The translations under genes were made by a program, and so were the position numbers. From Deltaproteobacteria bacterium (GTDB taxonomy: Bacteria; Desulfobacterota; Desulfarculia; Desulfarculales; Desulfarculaceae), in NCBI GenBank assembly GCA_020444165.1, contig JAHLLK010000023.1:10700-74699 (forward strand): 64,000 nt of DNA, read 5' to 3'. The notes under the pieces are model-generated. The model was given only the letters and a program-made list of their open reading frames with translations, was not told the DNA's origin and did no database searches. Positions 16,811 to 26,264 of the stretch are shown here, in pieces (position 1 is the stretch's first letter; each line of letters opens with the position of its first letter).

Positions 16811-18015
16811 CGAAGCCCCTGCTCCACCGCGAAATCCTTGAGGATGCGCCGGGCCACCGAGACCTTGTGCACCTCGTCCACCCCGTCGTAGATGCGGGCG
16901 GCGCGCTCGGCCCGGTAGAAGAAGGCCAGCACCGTGTCATCGGTCATGCCCAGGCCGCCGTGCACCTGGAGCGCCCGGTCCACCACCCGCTGCATCACCC
17001 CGGCGGTGAAGAACTTGATGAGCGAGATGTCCTGGCGGGCTTCCTTGTGGCCCAGGGTCTCCATGCGCCAGGCGCAGTTCAAGACCAGGAGCCGGGCGGC
17101 CCGCACCTCGGCCGCCGACTCGGCCAGCCAGGCCTGTACGATCTGCTGGTCGGCCAGTTTCTTGCCCGGGGCGGCGTCCCGGGTGAGCGCCCGGCGGCAC
17201 ATCAGCTCCAGGGCCCGGTTGCAGATGCCGATCCAGCGCATGCAGTGGTGGATGCGGCCCGGGCCCAGGCGCTCCTGGGCGATGACAAAGCCCTTGCCCT
17301 CGGGGCCCAGGAGGTTGGCCTGGGGCACCCGGCAGGACTGGTACAGGATCTCGGCGTGGCTGTGCCAGCCCGAGCCGGCGTGGCCCATCACCGGGATATT
17401 GCGGACAATATTGAAGCCCGGGGTGCCCTGGGGCACGATGATCATGGAGGCGCGCTGGTGCGGCGGGGCCTCGGGGTTGGTCACGGCCATGACGATGGCA
17501 AAAGCCGCGCCATCGGCCGAGCTGGTGTACCACTTGTGGCCGTCGATCACGTAGTCGTCGCCGTCCTTCACCGCGCTGCACTCCAGCATCACCGGGTTGG
17601 AGCCGGGCTGGTCCACCTCGGTCATGGAGAAGCAGGAGCGGATCTCCCCGGCGATCAGGGGCTTCAGGTAGCGCTCCTTCTGCTCCGGGGTGCCGTACTT
17701 CAGGAGGATCTCGATGTTGCCCGCGTCCGGGGCCTGGCAGCCGAAAGCGTAGACCCCGGTGGGGGTGCGGGCCAGGGCCTCGCACACCAGGCCGTATTCC
17801 ACCAGGTCCAGGCCCATGCCCCCGAATTCCTGGGGGTGCAGGGGAGCCCACAGCTCCATCTGCTTGACCATCTCCCGTTTCTCGGCCAACACCGGCACCA
17901 GTTCCTCCCAGGGCCGCAAGAGAAAGGCGGACTCCAGGGGCACCAGCTCCTTGTCCACGAACTCGTTGATCAGCTCCAGGATGGTCTGCATCTTCTCGGA
18001 AATGGCGAAATCCAT
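16807..18015 (-). CDS. Acyl-CoA dehydrogenase (ACAD10/11-like)
   Basis: This 402-aa flavoenzyme catalyses alpha,beta-dehydrogenation of acyl-CoA and passes electrons to ETF. Visible motifs are CFSMTEVDQPGSNPVML (FAD/substrate loop, residues about 123-139), VIDGHKWYTSSADGA, and VHGGLGMTDDTVLAFFYRAERAARIYDGVDEVHK at the C-terminal FAD site. The residue that serves as base in other ACADs lies in the YDGVDEVH region (Asp rather than Glu at the common position), as in ACAD10/11-type members. The gene follows the histidine phosphatase gene by 24 bp and precedes tetR with a 4-bp overlap. Confidence 0.9.
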   Translation of the reverse strand: MDFAISEKMQTILELINEFVDKELVPLESAFLLRPWEELVPVLAEKREMVKQMELWAPLHPQEFGGMGLDLVEYGLVCEALARTPTGVYAFGCQAPDAGNIEILLKYGTPEQKERYLKPLIAGEIRSCFSMTEVDQPGSNPVMLECSAVKDGDDYVIDGHKWYTSSADGAAFAIVMAVTNPEAPPHQRASMIIVPQGTPGFNIVRNIPVMGHAGSGWHSHAEILYQSCRVPQANLLGPEGKGFVIAQERLGPGRIHHCMRWIGICNRALELMCRRALTRDAAPGKKLADQQIVQAWLAESAAEVRAARLLVLNCAWRMETLGHKEARQDISLIKFFTAGVMQRVVDRALQVHGGLGMTDDTVLAFFYRAERAARIYDGVDEVHKVSVARRILKDFAVEQGLR

Positions 18016-18039
18016 GGGCTTTATCCTTCCTTCCGGGGC

Positions 18040-18738
18040 TCAGCGATAAGTGAGGAGCTCCGGCTCCCCCGGCCGCTCCAAATGGGCGGTGCAGTTGAAC
18101 AGGGCCAGGCTCAGGCGCTGGTCGTCGTAGAAAAACTGGCTTAGGGAGGCGTTGCGGATCACCCAGGTGAGCCGGAGCGCCGCCTCGTCCCCGAGCCCCA
18201 GGGCCAGGCGCATCACCGCGGAGATGGGCCCGCCCGAAGTGAACAGGGCCACGTTCTTGCCCCGGCCGTGGGCGGCCCGCACCTGGGTCACCGCCCCCTC
18301 CAGGCGGCTCACGAACTCCCCCCAGGTCTCGGCCCCGTCCAGGTCGTAGCGCCCGGTGATCCAGCGCAGCATGGTGGCCTCGTAGACCAGCTGGAAGGCG
18401 CGGCGGTCCGCGGTCATGCTCTCCCAGGCCCGGGCCGCCCGGGGGTCTTCCTTTTGCACCGCCGGGTAAAGCGCCCGCATGATGGCTTCGGAGTCGAATT
18501 CATTGAGGGCCGGCAGGATCTCCAGGGCGGGCGGCTCGGCCAGGTGGGCCAGGGCCGTGGCCGCGGTGTCACGCTGCCGGGCCTGGTCCCCGCAAAAGGC
18601 CGCGTCCAGGCGGATGCCCGCCGCGGCCAGATGCTGGCCCACCAGCGCCGCCTGGCGGAAGCCCAGGGGGGAAAGCTCGTCGTAGTTTGACCGCCCGAAC
18701 GAGGCTTGTCCGTGGCGGATCACGTAAAGTCGGCTCAA
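18040..18738 (-). CDS. Histidine phosphatase family protein (phosphoglycerate mutase-like)
   Basis: The protein carries the RHG signature LYVIRHGQASFGRSNYDELSP at its very N-terminus and a second catalytic His in NVALFTSGGPISAVM (the usual GH is replaced by SG, so activity needs checking). The best start is a TTG at 18738 with GGGAG about 11 nt upstream, which gives 232 aa and places RHG at residues 8-10 as expected. An ATG at 18816 would add 26 unrelated residues and run into the operator region. It is the first gene of the acyl-CoA operon. With a phosphotransferase in the same operon, it could remove a phosphate from a phospho-acyl intermediate, but this is speculative. Confidence 0.75.
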   Translation of the reverse strand: MSRLYVIRHGQASFGRSNYDELSPLGFRQAALVGQHLAAAGIRLDAAFCGDQARQRDTAATALAHLAEPPALEILPALNEFDSEAIMRALYPAVQKEDPRAARAWESMTADRRAFQLVYEATMLRWITGRYDLDGAETWGEFVSRLEGAVTQVRAAHGRGKNVALFTSGGPISAVMRLALGLGDEAALRLTWVIRNASLSQFFYDDQRLSLALFNCTAHLERPGEPELLTYR

Positions 18739-18826
18739 GTTTCCAAAACTCCCGGGCCGCGAGGGCCCTTGTGTGGGTTGCAGCCTGATCTTGCCCCGGC
18801 GGAGCGGACTTGGCAAGCATAAAGCT

Positions 18827-18840
18827 AGCGAGCGCTCGCT
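18827..18840. promoter_or_regulatory. 14-bp perfect palindrome, candidate TetR operator
   Basis: AGCGAGCGCTCGCT is a perfect inverted repeat in the 249-bp gap between the minus-strand acyl-CoA operon and the plus-strand etfBA operon. It resembles the short CG-rich palindromes bound by TetR/FadR-type regulators of fatty acid degradation. A TetR gene lies within the divergent operon. Binding is inferred. Confidence 0.5.
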
Positions 18841-18987
18841 TTTTTTGTTGGCGCCCGGCCCCCCTGGCCCGTACAGTGGGGATACCTCGCCGGGGGCGTC
18901 AAAGGCGTTAAACTAGAGAGTACGTCAGCCCGGCTTGGCGGCGTGCCAAGCCGTAGCGGGAACGAACAGCCCGAAGGAGCGATAAAC

Positions 18988-19749
18988 ATGCGGGTTCTGG
19001 TCTGCCTGAAGCAAGTGCGCGAACCGGAGAGCCTGTTCGAGCTGAAGGACGGCCGGGTGGTGTGGCCGCCGCCGGACCGCTTCCGGATGGGTTCGCCCGA
19101 CGACTTCGCCCTGGAGGAGGCGCTCCGCCTGAAGGACGCCGGCCTCACCACGGAACTGGCCGTGGTCACCGTTGGCCCGCCCGGGGCCGAGGCCATCCTG
19201 CGCCGGGCCCTGGGCATGGGCGCCGACCGGGCCATGCACCTTTTGGCCCCGGAGGGAGCCCGGGCCGCGGTGGTGGCCGGGGCCATCGCCGCCTGGGCCC
19301 GGGACGAGGAGTTCGACCTGATCCTGGCCGGGGTCATGTCCGAGGACGCCCGTCAGGGCTTGGTGGGGCCTTTCCTGGCCGAGCGCCTGGGCCTCGCCAC
19401 GGTCACCGGGGTGAGCCAGCTCAGCCTGCCCGAGGACGGACTTCTCTTGGTGGAACGGAGCCTGGAAGGCGGCCGGCGGCAAGCCCTGGAGCTGCCCCTG
19501 CCGGCCCTGGTGACCATCGCCTCCAGTGCCCACACCCCCCGCTATCCCAGTTTGAGCAATCTCTTGAAGGCCAAGAAGGCGGACCTCCCCACCGAGGCGG
19601 CCGGGGAGCCCGAGGAGCCGGCCGACGGGCCGGAGCTGGTCGGCGCGGCCTGGCCGGCGCGCCGCCGGGCCGGGCTCTGCCTGGAAGGTGACGCCAGGCA
19701 GAAGGCGGAGCACCTTTTGGCCCTCCTGCGGGAAAGGGCCCTGTTGTGA
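18988..19749 (+). CDS. etfB: Electron transfer flavoprotein subunit beta
   Basis: This is the small subunit of the ETF heterodimer that accepts electrons from acyl-CoA dehydrogenases. The 253-aa protein begins MRVLVCLKQVREPES and has the ETF beta features DDFALEEALRLKDAG, LTTELAVVTVGP and LGMGADRAMHL (nucleotide-binding region). ATG 18988 has AAGGAG 8 nt upstream; an earlier in-frame ATG at 18943 has none. Its stop overlaps the etfA start (GTGA). It stands divergent from the acyl-CoA dehydrogenase operon and shares its control region, so the two are likely co-regulated. Confidence 0.92.
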   Translation: MRVLVCLKQVREPESLFELKDGRVVWPPPDRFRMGSPDDFALEEALRLKDAGLTTELAVVTVGPPGAEAILRRALGMGADRAMHLLAPEGARAAVVAGAIAAWARDEEFDLILAGVMSEDARQGLVGPFLAERLGLATVTGVSQLSLPEDGLLLVERSLEGGRRQALELPLPALVTIASSAHTPRYPSLSNLLKAKKADLPTEAAGEPEEPADGPELVGAAWPARRRAGLCLEGDARQKAEHLLALLRERALL

Positions 19750-20762
19750 GCTTGGAGCAATCGCTGCAAGGTAGCGGGCCGGTGGTGGCCGTGGCCGAGG
19801 TGCGGGAGGGCCGCCTGGCCCCCCTCACCCGGGAGCTGGCCGGGCTGGCGGGCCGCCTGGCCGCTCTCTGGGGCGTGGAAGCCCGCCTGGTGGTGCTGGA
19901 CGCGGCTCCCGGGGAACCGGCCGCCACCGCCGCTCGCCAGACCGGGCTCGCCGTCACCGCCCTGGCCGCGCCCGAGCTTCCGGAACTCACCGGCGAAGCC
20001 GTGGCCCGCCTCCTGGCCGGCTTCCTCCCGGCCTGGCAACCCCGGGCCATCGTCGGCGGGCACACCACCCTGGGGCTGGACTGGGCGCCCAGCCTGGCCG
20101 CCCGGCTCGGCGCGGCCTGCCTCACCGGGGTGGAGGGCTTGGCCGAGGCCGCGGACGGCCCCCGTTTCTTCCGCCCGGGCCGGCACGACAAGCTGGTGGA
20201 GGAGTATCGGATCGAGGAACGGACCTTGGTCCTGACCGTGCAACCCGGCGCCTTTCCCGCGCCTCCGGAGGAACCGCTCCAACCCGGTCCGGTCACGGAA
20301 ATAACCCTGCCCCGCCCCGCCCTTCGAGTCCGGGTGCGGGAGGCCAGGCCCGGGGTGGCCGCCGATGCGGCCCTGGCCCGGGCCGAGGTGGTGGTGGCCG
20401 CCGGCCTGGGGGTGGGCAAGCCCGAGAACCTGGAGCTGGTGCGCCGCGTGGCCAGCCTCTTTTCCCAAGCCGCGGTGGCCGGCTCCCGGCCGGTGTGCGA
20501 CCTGGGCTGGCTGGGCTACGAAAGCCAGGTGGGCCTCACCGGGGCCACGGTGGCCCCCCGGCTCTACCTGGCCTGCGGCATCTCCGGCGCCCGGCAACAC
20601 ACCGTGGGCATGCAGGGCGCCGGCTTCATCGTGGCCATCTCCCAGGACCCCCGCGCCGCCATCTTCCAACTGGCCGACGTATGCGTGGTGGAAGACCTTC
20701 TGGTATTCCTGCCGATGTTATTGGAACTGGCGGGCGCTGGGCGGGGGGGAGAGGGAGAGTAA
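19746..20762 (+). CDS. etfA: Electron transfer flavoprotein subunit alpha
   Basis: The 338-aa ETF alpha subunit has the C-terminal FAD-binding domain, seen in VVAAGLGVGKPENLELV, RPVCDLGWLGYESQVGLTGATVAPRLYLACGISGARQHTVGM and FIVAISQDPRAAIFQLADVCVVED. The start is a GTG overlapping the etfB stop by 4 bp, a classic coupled arrangement. The length is typical. No [4Fe-4S] ferredoxin extension is present. It is followed at once by a 23-bp-stem hairpin (copy 2 of the family), which probably ends or stabilises the transcript. Confidence 0.92.
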   Translation: MSLEQSLQGSGPVVAVAEVREGRLAPLTRELAGLAGRLAALWGVEARLVVLDAAPGEPAATAARQTGLAVTALAAPELPELTGEAVARLLAGFLPAWQPRAIVGGHTTLGLDWAPSLAARLGAACLTGVEGLAEAADGPRFFRPGRHDKLVEEYRIEERTLVLTVQPGAFPAPPEEPLQPGPVTEITLPRPALRVRVREARPGVAADAALARAEVVVAAGLGVGKPENLELVRRVASLFSQAAVAGSRPVCDLGWLGYESQVGLTGATVAPRLYLACGISGARQHTVGMQGAGFIVAISQDPRAAIFQLADVCVVEDLLVFLPMLLELAGAGRGGEGE

Positions 20763-20768
20763 GAGGAA

Positions 20769-20851
20769 GATGTGGGGGGAAACCCCTTTTTTTGGAAAAA
20801 AAAGGGGTTTCCCCCCACACCCCCCTTCCCCCAAAAAACTTTATAGTTTTT
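20769..20851 (+). repeat. GTGGGGGG hairpin repeat family, copy 2 (intact 23-bp stem)
   Basis: Left arm 20772-20794 and right arm 20798-20820 are perfectly complementary over 23 bp around a 3-nt loop. The arm starts TGTGGGGGGAAACCCC and ends in a T run. A conserved tail follows (CACCCCCCTTCCCCC then AAAAAACTTTATAGTTTTT, itself a small dyad). It lies 6 bp after etfA and could act as a terminator or 3' stabiliser. Confidence 0.85.
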
Positions 20852-20908
20852 GCTCGCAGGCTGTTGGGAAACAGCCTGCGAGCCATGGTTGGTTGGTTGG
20901 TTGGTTGG
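20852..20908. repeat. 14-bp hairpin and (GGTT)n microsatellite
   Basis: GCTCGCAGGCTGTT (20852-20865) pairs perfectly with 20870-20883 around a GGGA loop. The core GCAGGCTGTTG is shared with the left inverted repeat of the element at 39884. It is followed at 20887-20908 by five tandem GGTT units. The hairpin sits between convergent etfA and the QueG-like gene and may end transcription from either side. Confidence 0.7.
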
Positions 20909-20939
20909 GAGTCTGGGGAGCGGGTACTCCGACCGTCTC

Positions 20940-22061
20940 CTAGCCCATTTCGGATAGGGCCAGTTCCGCTTCCTCGCGCACCACGCCCCCGGCGGTGTCC
21001 CGAAGCTTGGTGAGGGCCTCCCGCGCCGCGGAGCCGCCCAGGCGGCCCAGGGCCCAGGCGGCCATGGCCCGCACCCGCTCGTCGGGGTTGTCGGCCAGGG
21101 CCGAGACCAGGTTCGGCACGTAGGCCCGGTCCCCCGTGTTGCCCATGACCCGGGCCACGTTCATCTGCCAGCGCCAGAGATCCTTGGCCGGCATGTAGAA
21201 CATGGAGGGGAAGATCTTGGCCAGGAAATAGGCCTCGTCCATGGCCAGGAGCTTGGGCAGCTCGAAATCCGCGGCCTTGGCCGCCGCCCGGGGGTTCACC
21301 GGCAGTTCCTGGGCCAGCCAGGGGGCGTTCCTGGGGCAGACGTTCTGGCAGCGGTCGCAGCCATAGACCCACAGGCCCATGGGCTCCCGCAGCTCCCGGG
21401 GGGTCAGGCCCTCGCCGTAGTAGGTGAGGTAGGAGATGCAACGCCGGGGGTCCAAATGGCGGGGGCCCTTGAGCGCCCCGGTGGGACAGGCCGTGAGACA
21501 GACGTTCTTGCACCAGTCCGGGCAGCCCACCACCATGGTGGGTTCGTCCGGGGCGAACTCGGTGTCGGTCACCAGGGGCACCGGCACCACCCAGGAGCCG
21601 CCCCGGCCCACCCGGTGGGCGAATAAGAGGCTGTTCTTGCCGAAATCGCCCACCCCGGCCCGGGCCGAGGCGATGCGTTGCGGCAGGTGATTGGGGATCT
21701 GCACCTGGCTGCCGCCTTCCTGCAGGAACTTGCGGAAGGCCTTGGTCCGGAGGAAGAGGTTGTCCCTGGTCATACGGTCGTCGTCCAGGTAGCAGCGCCC
21801 GAAGAACGGCTCCAGAAAGCGGGGAAAGGCCTGGTGGAAGTAGTGCTCCACCAGCACCACGATGGAGCGGGCTCCGGGCAGGATCTGGTGGGGTTCGCAG
21901 CCGGCGACCATGTCCCGGCCCACGGCCCGGAGCCAGGCGTAGCCCTCGTCCCGCTCCCGCAAAATCTCCTGCTGCCGGGTGAAAGGTTCGGCCGTGGTGA
22001 AGCCGATGTCCGCGAAACCCAGCTCGCGGGCCTTGGCGATTACGTCCTCTTTGGTGCGCAT
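20940..22061 (-). CDS. QueG-like double [4Fe-4S] protein with C-terminal HEAT repeats
   Basis: The 373-aa protein resembles epoxyqueuosine reductase: an N-terminal DUF1730-like domain (GFADIGFTTAEPF, IVVLVEHYFHQ), two ferredoxin-type cysteine clusters (CPDWCKNVCLTACPTGAL and GCDRCQNVCPRN, residues about 181-260), and C-terminal HEAT repeats (DERVRAMAAWALGRLGG). The first cluster reads C-x3-C-x3-C-x3-C-P instead of the QueG C-x2-C-x2-C-x3-C-P, so cluster geometry or function may differ. It may be a cobalamin-dependent or electron-transfer relative rather than true QueG. It is a single gene, convergent with etfA. Confidence 0.72.
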   Translation of the reverse strand: MRTKEDVIAKARELGFADIGFTTAEPFTRQQEILRERDEGYAWLRAVGRDMVAGCEPHQILPGARSIVVLVEHYFHQAFPRFLEPFFGRCYLDDDRMTRDNLFLRTKAFRKFLQEGGSQVQIPNHLPQRIASARAGVGDFGKNSLLFAHRVGRGGSWVVPVPLVTDTEFAPDEPTMVVGCPDWCKNVCLTACPTGALKGPRHLDPRRCISYLTYYGEGLTPRELREPMGLWVYGCDRCQNVCPRNAPWLAQELPVNPRAAAKAADFELPKLLAMDEAYFLAKIFPSMFYMPAKDLWRWQMNVARVMGNTGDRAYVPNLVSALADNPDERVRAMAAWALGRLGGSAAREALTKLRDTAGGVVREEAELALSEMG

Positions 22062-22284
22062 GGTCTCCTCCGGGAGTTTTGGGGCCTGGCCCCGACGGCG
22101 TGAGCGGTCTGCGGGTGGGGACTGAAGCAGCCTGCCGACTTCCCAGCTTACTATTATTCGGGGCCGAAAAGCACGCCCCCGGCGAAGGGCCGGCCCTACC
22201 CCCGGTTCGGACTCTTGCCGCCCGGCTGTTTCTTCAATAAAATACTGGGGATTGTTCCCTTTGCCCCTTGCTGACGGAGTAGCT

Positions 22285-23775
<1,491 letters not shown>

Positions 23776-23783
23776 TTTCTACA

Positions 23784-23801
23784 TGTATATTTTTATCTAC
23801 A
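23784..23801. promoter_or_regulatory. Activator-binding dyad 2 (imperfect UAS)
   Basis: TGTATA-TTTTTA-TCTACA differs from the dyad consensus TGTAGA-N6-TCTACA at one arm position. It abuts dyad 1 with an 18-bp centre-to-centre distance, which fits cooperative binding of activator dimers. Confidence 0.55.
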
Positions 23802-23873
23802 ACAGCTTAAATCCAGCTATCACCCAGACTACGCTTAATTCCAGTTGCTTGACCAATTGCCGCTCCGGCCTTA

Positions 23874-23891
23874 TGTAGATTATTTTCTACA
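23874..23891. promoter_or_regulatory. Activator-binding dyad 3 (UAS)
   Basis: TGTAGA-TTATTT-TCTACA has perfect arms and lies about 100 bp upstream of the -24 element. With dyads 1 and 2 it forms a typical enhancer array for a sigma-54 activator. Confidence 0.7.
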
Positions 23892-23986
23892 CAAGGCGCT
23901 CCGGTGGCTCTGCCGCGCGGCCGCGCCCCTCAGATCCGCTTAATTTTGTACCGCAATAACCACAAGTTATCTCGTAGTCTTTGGGC

Positions 23987-24001
23987 TGGCACCCTTCTTG
24001 C
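23987..24001 (+). promoter_or_regulatory. Sigma-54 (-24/-12) promoter of the beta-oxidation/TRAP operon
   Basis: TGGCAC-CCTTC-TTGC matches the sigma-54 consensus TGGCAC-N5-TTGC exactly. It lies 74 bp upstream of the acyl-CoA dehydrogenase start codon and downstream of three dyads and of a GAFTGA-containing activator gene. Transcription should begin near 24013. Confidence 0.85.
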
Positions 24002-24075
24002 CAGTAAGGCAGGCGACTCACTTGCGACTGCCCTGTGCAGCTTTACCCGGCCCCGAGCCGTCAGTGGAGATAACC

Positions 24076-25233
24076 ATGGATTACGAGATTCCCGAAAACC
24101 TGCGGCTCATGGTGGACACCGTGCGCCGCTTCGTGAAACAAGACCTGGACCCCATCAGCCAGAGCGTGGAGGACGAGGACCGCATCCCCGAAAACGTGGT
24201 GCAGACCATGCGCGAGCTGGGGCTGTTCGGCCTGTCCATCCCCGAGGAATACGGCGGACTGGACGTGGGCACCCTGGGCGAATGCCTGGTCTATGAAGAG
24301 ATGTCCAAGGCCAACGCCTGCTTCCGCACCCGCATCGGCACCAACAACGGCATCGGCGCCCAGGGCATCGTCATCGACGGCACCCCGGAGCAGAAGGAAC
24401 GCTATCTGCCCCTCCTGGCCAGCGGCGAGTGGATCGGCTGCTTCGCCCTGACCGAGCCCGAGGCCGGCAGCGACGCCGCCAACATCCAGACCACGGCCGA
24501 GCTGAAGGGCGACAAGTGGGTTCTGAACGGCCGCAAGCACTTCATCACCAACGGCGACATCGCCGACCTGGCCACGGTGTTCGCGGTAAACGACCGCAAG
24601 AAACGGGCCCGCGGCGGCATCACCGCTTTTTTGGTGGAAAAGACATTCCCGGGTTTCTTCGTGGGCACCATAGAGCGCAAGATGGGCATGCGCGGCAGCC
24701 ACACCTGTGAGTTGATCTTTGACAACTGTGAAGTGCCGGCCGCCAACGTCATCGGCGGCGAAGCCGGGGTGGGCCAGGGCTTCAAGACCGCCATGAAAAT
24801 CCTGGACAAGGGACGACTGACCATGGGCGCCTCGGCTCTGGGCTCGGCCCAGAAGCTGTTGGAGCTTTCGGTGGAGTATGCCAAGCAGCGGGTGCAGTTC
24901 GGCAAGACCATCGGCGAGTTCCAGGCCATCCAGTTCATGCTGGCCGAGATGGCCACCAACATCTACGCCGCCCGGCAGATGCTTTACCATGCGGCCCATC
25001 TGCGGGACCAGCGGGGCACCGCGGTGATCAAGGAGGCCTCCATGGTGAAGCTGTTCTGCACCGAGATGGCCAACCGCGCCGCGGACATGGCCGTGCAGAT
25101 CTTCGGCGGCATGGGCTACATGAAGGACTTCCCGGTGGAGCGCTACTTCCGGGACCTCCGGCTCACCCGCATCTACGAAGGCACCAGCGAGATCCAAAAA
25201 CTGGTCATCGCCCGCGAGCTTCTGCGGGACTAG
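24076..25233 (+). CDS. Acyl-CoA dehydrogenase
   Basis: This 385-aa FAD enzyme catalyses the first beta-oxidation step. Motifs: CFALTEPEAGSDAANIQT (about residue 126, FAD/substrate loop), FITNGDIADLATVF, RVQFGKTIGEFQAIQFMLAEM, QIFGGMGYMKDFPVERYFRDLRLTRIYEGTSEIQK with the catalytic Glu in YEGTSE. This is the classic short/medium/branched ACAD pattern. ATG 24076 has GGAG 6 nt upstream; the frame opens earlier but lacks a ribosome site. It is the first gene of the sigma-54 operon. Electrons probably go to ETF; the etfBA pair at 18988 is the nearest. Confidence 0.93.
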   Translation: MDYEIPENLRLMVDTVRRFVKQDLDPISQSVEDEDRIPENVVQTMRELGLFGLSIPEEYGGLDVGTLGECLVYEEMSKANACFRTRIGTNNGIGAQGIVIDGTPEQKERYLPLLASGEWIGCFALTEPEAGSDAANIQTTAELKGDKWVLNGRKHFITNGDIADLATVFAVNDRKKRARGGITAFLVEKTFPGFFVGTIERKMGMRGSHTCELIFDNCEVPAANVIGGEAGVGQGFKTAMKILDKGRLTMGASALGSAQKLLELSVEYAKQRVQFGKTIGEFQAIQFMLAEMATNIYAARQMLYHAAHLRDQRGTAVIKEASMVKLFCTEMANRAADMAVQIFGGMGYMKDFPVERYFRDLRLTRIYEGTSEIQKLVIARELLRD

Positions 25234-25243
25234 GGGGGCTCTC

Positions 25244-26125
25244 ATGGCGGTACAAAAGATATTCATCATGGGCGCCGGGCTCATGGGCGCGGGCATCGGC
25301 CAGGTGGCCGCCCAAGCCGGGCTCACCGTCACCCTCTGCGACCTGACCCAGGCCGCCCTGGACCAGGCTCTGAAGGCCATCGCCTGGTCCGCGGGCAAGC
25401 TCATCGCAAAGGGCAAGGTCCCGGGCACCCTGGAGGAGGTCATGGGCCGCCTCACCGCCACCACCGAGCCGTCCGCCGCGGCGAAGGCCGATCTGGTGAT
25501 GGAGGTGGTGTTCGAGAAGGTCGCGGTCAAGCAAAAGGTCTATGAGACCCTGACCCCCCATCTCCGCCCCGAGGCCCTGGTGGCCACCAACACCAGCGCC
25601 ATCCCCATCACCGAACTGGCCGCTTTCGTGCCGGGACCGGAGCGCTTTCTGGGCATCCACTTCTTCAGCCCCGCGCCCATGATGGCCGCCGTGGAGGTGG
25701 TCAAGGGCATGGCCACCAGCGACGCGGCCTTTGCCGCGGGCCGGGCCTTTGTGGAATCCCTGGGCAAGACCCCCATCATGGTGCGCCGCGACGTGGCCGG
25801 CTTCCTGATCAACCGCATCAACTTCCCCTCCACCATGGAGGCCATGCGCCTGGTGGAGGCCGGCGTGGCCACGGTGGAGGACGTGGACCTGGGGCTCAAG
25901 CTGGCCTCGGGCCGCAAGATGGGCATCTTCGAGACCGGCGACATGGTGGGCCTGGACGTGACCTATGGCGCGCTGATGTCCATGTACCAGGAGACCGGCG
26001 AGGAGCGCTGGTTCCCCCCGCTGCTGCTGCGGCGCAAGGTCAAGGCTGGCCACCTGGGCCGGAAGACCGGCCGCGGCTGGTACGTCTACGGCCCGGACGG
26101 CGAGAAGCTGGGCCCGGCGGACTAG
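25244..26125 (+). CDS. 3-hydroxyacyl-CoA dehydrogenase
   Basis: The 293-aa NAD-dependent dehydrogenase has IMGAGLMGAGIGQVAAQAG at the N-terminus, NTSAIPITELA, catalytic His in FLGIHFFSPAPMM, and VAGFLINRINFPSTMEA in the C-terminal domain. It is a second stand-alone enzyme in this window, related to the one at 12778. It begins 10 bp after the acyl-CoA dehydrogenase and carries out the third beta-oxidation step. The enoyl-CoA hydratases for step two lie at the distal end of the same operon. Confidence 0.93.
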   Translation: MAVQKIFIMGAGLMGAGIGQVAAQAGLTVTLCDLTQAALDQALKAIAWSAGKLIAKGKVPGTLEEVMGRLTATTEPSAAAKADLVMEVVFEKVAVKQKVYETLTPHLRPEALVATNTSAIPITELAAFVPGPERFLGIHFFSPAPMMAAVEVVKGMATSDAAFAAGRAFVESLGKTPIMVRRDVAGFLINRINFPSTMEAMRLVEAGVATVEDVDLGLKLASGRKMGIFETGDMVGLDVTYGALMSMYQETGEERWFPPLLLRRKVKAGHLGRKTGRGWYVYGPDGEKLGPAD

Positions 26126-26194
26126 TAATTTTTCCTCCCCCACCGGCTCTGTCGTGCCGGCGAGAGGGGTTTGACTTGTCCCTTCCCAGCCCCC

Positions 26195-26230
26195 CGGGAG
26201 CCCGCCACGGCCCGTGCAGGCGGGCTCCCG
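26195..26230 (+). terminator. Intercistronic 12-bp GC hairpin
   Basis: CGGGAGCCCGCC (26195-26206) pairs perfectly with 26219-26230 around a 12-nt loop. There is no T run after it, so it is more likely an mRNA-stabilising or partial attenuation structure between the dehydrogenase and thiolase genes than a full terminator. Confidence 0.6.
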
Positions 26231-26264
26231 ACGAGGGGCAATAACATACGCGAGGATTTTAGAG

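Noticed and set aside
20940..22061. Naming this gene queG
   Set aside because: The first Fe-S motif spacing differs from QueG and no queuosine genes are adjacent; only a family-level call is safe.
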